Source: Candidatus Heimdallarchaeota archaeon
Lineage (GTDB): Archaea; Asgardarchaeota; Heimdallarchaeia; Heimdallarchaeales; Kariarchaeaceae
DNA length: 5,128 nucleotides
Direction of reading: 5' to 3'
Assembly (NCBI GenBank): GCA_015522385.1
Contig: WAMJ01000219.1
Span: 1 to 5,128 of the forward strand
Within the stretch, counting starts at the first letter, position 1. Each line of letters begins with the position of its first letter. Positions 5,017 to 5,128 of this stretch are shown here, in pieces. A program made the position numbers and the translations under genes. The notes below the pieces were generated by a model. The model ran no database searches, was not told where the DNA came from, and worked only from the letters and a program-made list of their open reading frames with translations.

Positions 5017-5128
5017 TATTGACATATATCACTGAGGTCTGTACTCGCATTTTCAACGAGAATCTCGATTCGGGGTCGGGGAATTTTACCGTTTCGAAAT
5101 CCTTATCACTGAGGGCTGAGTATGTAAA
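5017..5128 (+). promoter_or_regulatory. CRISPR leader of a second array lying beyond the window
   Basis: This is the inverted copy of the left leader: position x here corresponds to 5420 minus x on the left. Positions 5036-5115 are identical to 384-305, and the remainder differs by scattered substitutions with no gap. The left leader ends at its first repeat at 281, so by the same register the first repeat of a right-hand array should start near 5139. The motif TATCACTGAGG occurs twice here, at 5027-5037 and 5104-5114. Confidence 0.85.

Noticed and set aside
292..5128. Inverted repeats flanking cas1, suggesting a casposon or other transposon
   Set aside because: The left arm abuts a CRISPR repeat and has a promoter at its outer edge, as a leader does. 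There is no PolB or transposase gene, and the arms are not at integration-site duplications.

Overview
This window is an archaeal CRISPR adaptation (spacer-acquisition) locus. Archaeal signals are TATA-box promoters in place of -35/-10 boxes, a repeat whose crRNA-sense end is ATTGAAAC, a Cas4-Cas1-Cas2 set, heavy use of AGG/AGA Arg and ATA Ile codons, and GTG/TTG starts set by strong GGAGGT-type ribosome binding sites. A euryarchaeal or Thermoplasmatota-like thermophile would fit, but I cannot fix the lineage from sequence alone.

Layout from left to right: (1) 1-281, the leader-proximal end of a CRISPR array with four identical 37-nt repeats, transcribed on the minus strand; (2) 282-~430, its leader and TATA box; (3) 446-1390, an intact Cas1 on the minus strand; (4) 1391-1462, a short divergent promoter region; (5) on the plus strand, a compact run of four genes: a DUF2797/GIY-YIG-like zinc-ribbon protein (1463-2299), a long degenerate Cas1-like protein with a repetitive linker (2299-3693), a Cas2 with a long acidic tail (3722-4426) and a Cas4 nuclease (ending at 4977); (6) 4991-5128, a second leader on the plus strand. 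This second leader is an inverted copy of the first, with 80 bp identical, and it points at an array that should begin about 10 bp beyond the window.

The locus is therefore nearly mirror-symmetric. Two transcription units diverge from the centre and each runs towards its own leader and array. There is no effector gene (no Cas3, Cascade, Cas10 or single-protein effector) and no Cas6, so this is an acquisition cassette serving two arrays, with interference and crRNA processing supplied from elsewhere. The likely division of labour is that Cas4 trims or PAM-selects prespacers, Cas1-Cas2 integrates them at the leader-repeat junction, and the two non-standard proteins modify that process in unknown ways. 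The features most worth following up are the second Cas1 lacking key active-site residues, the embedded DUF2797-like gene, the Cas2 tail, and the unusual cas4 start. Every gap between genes is under 300 bases.
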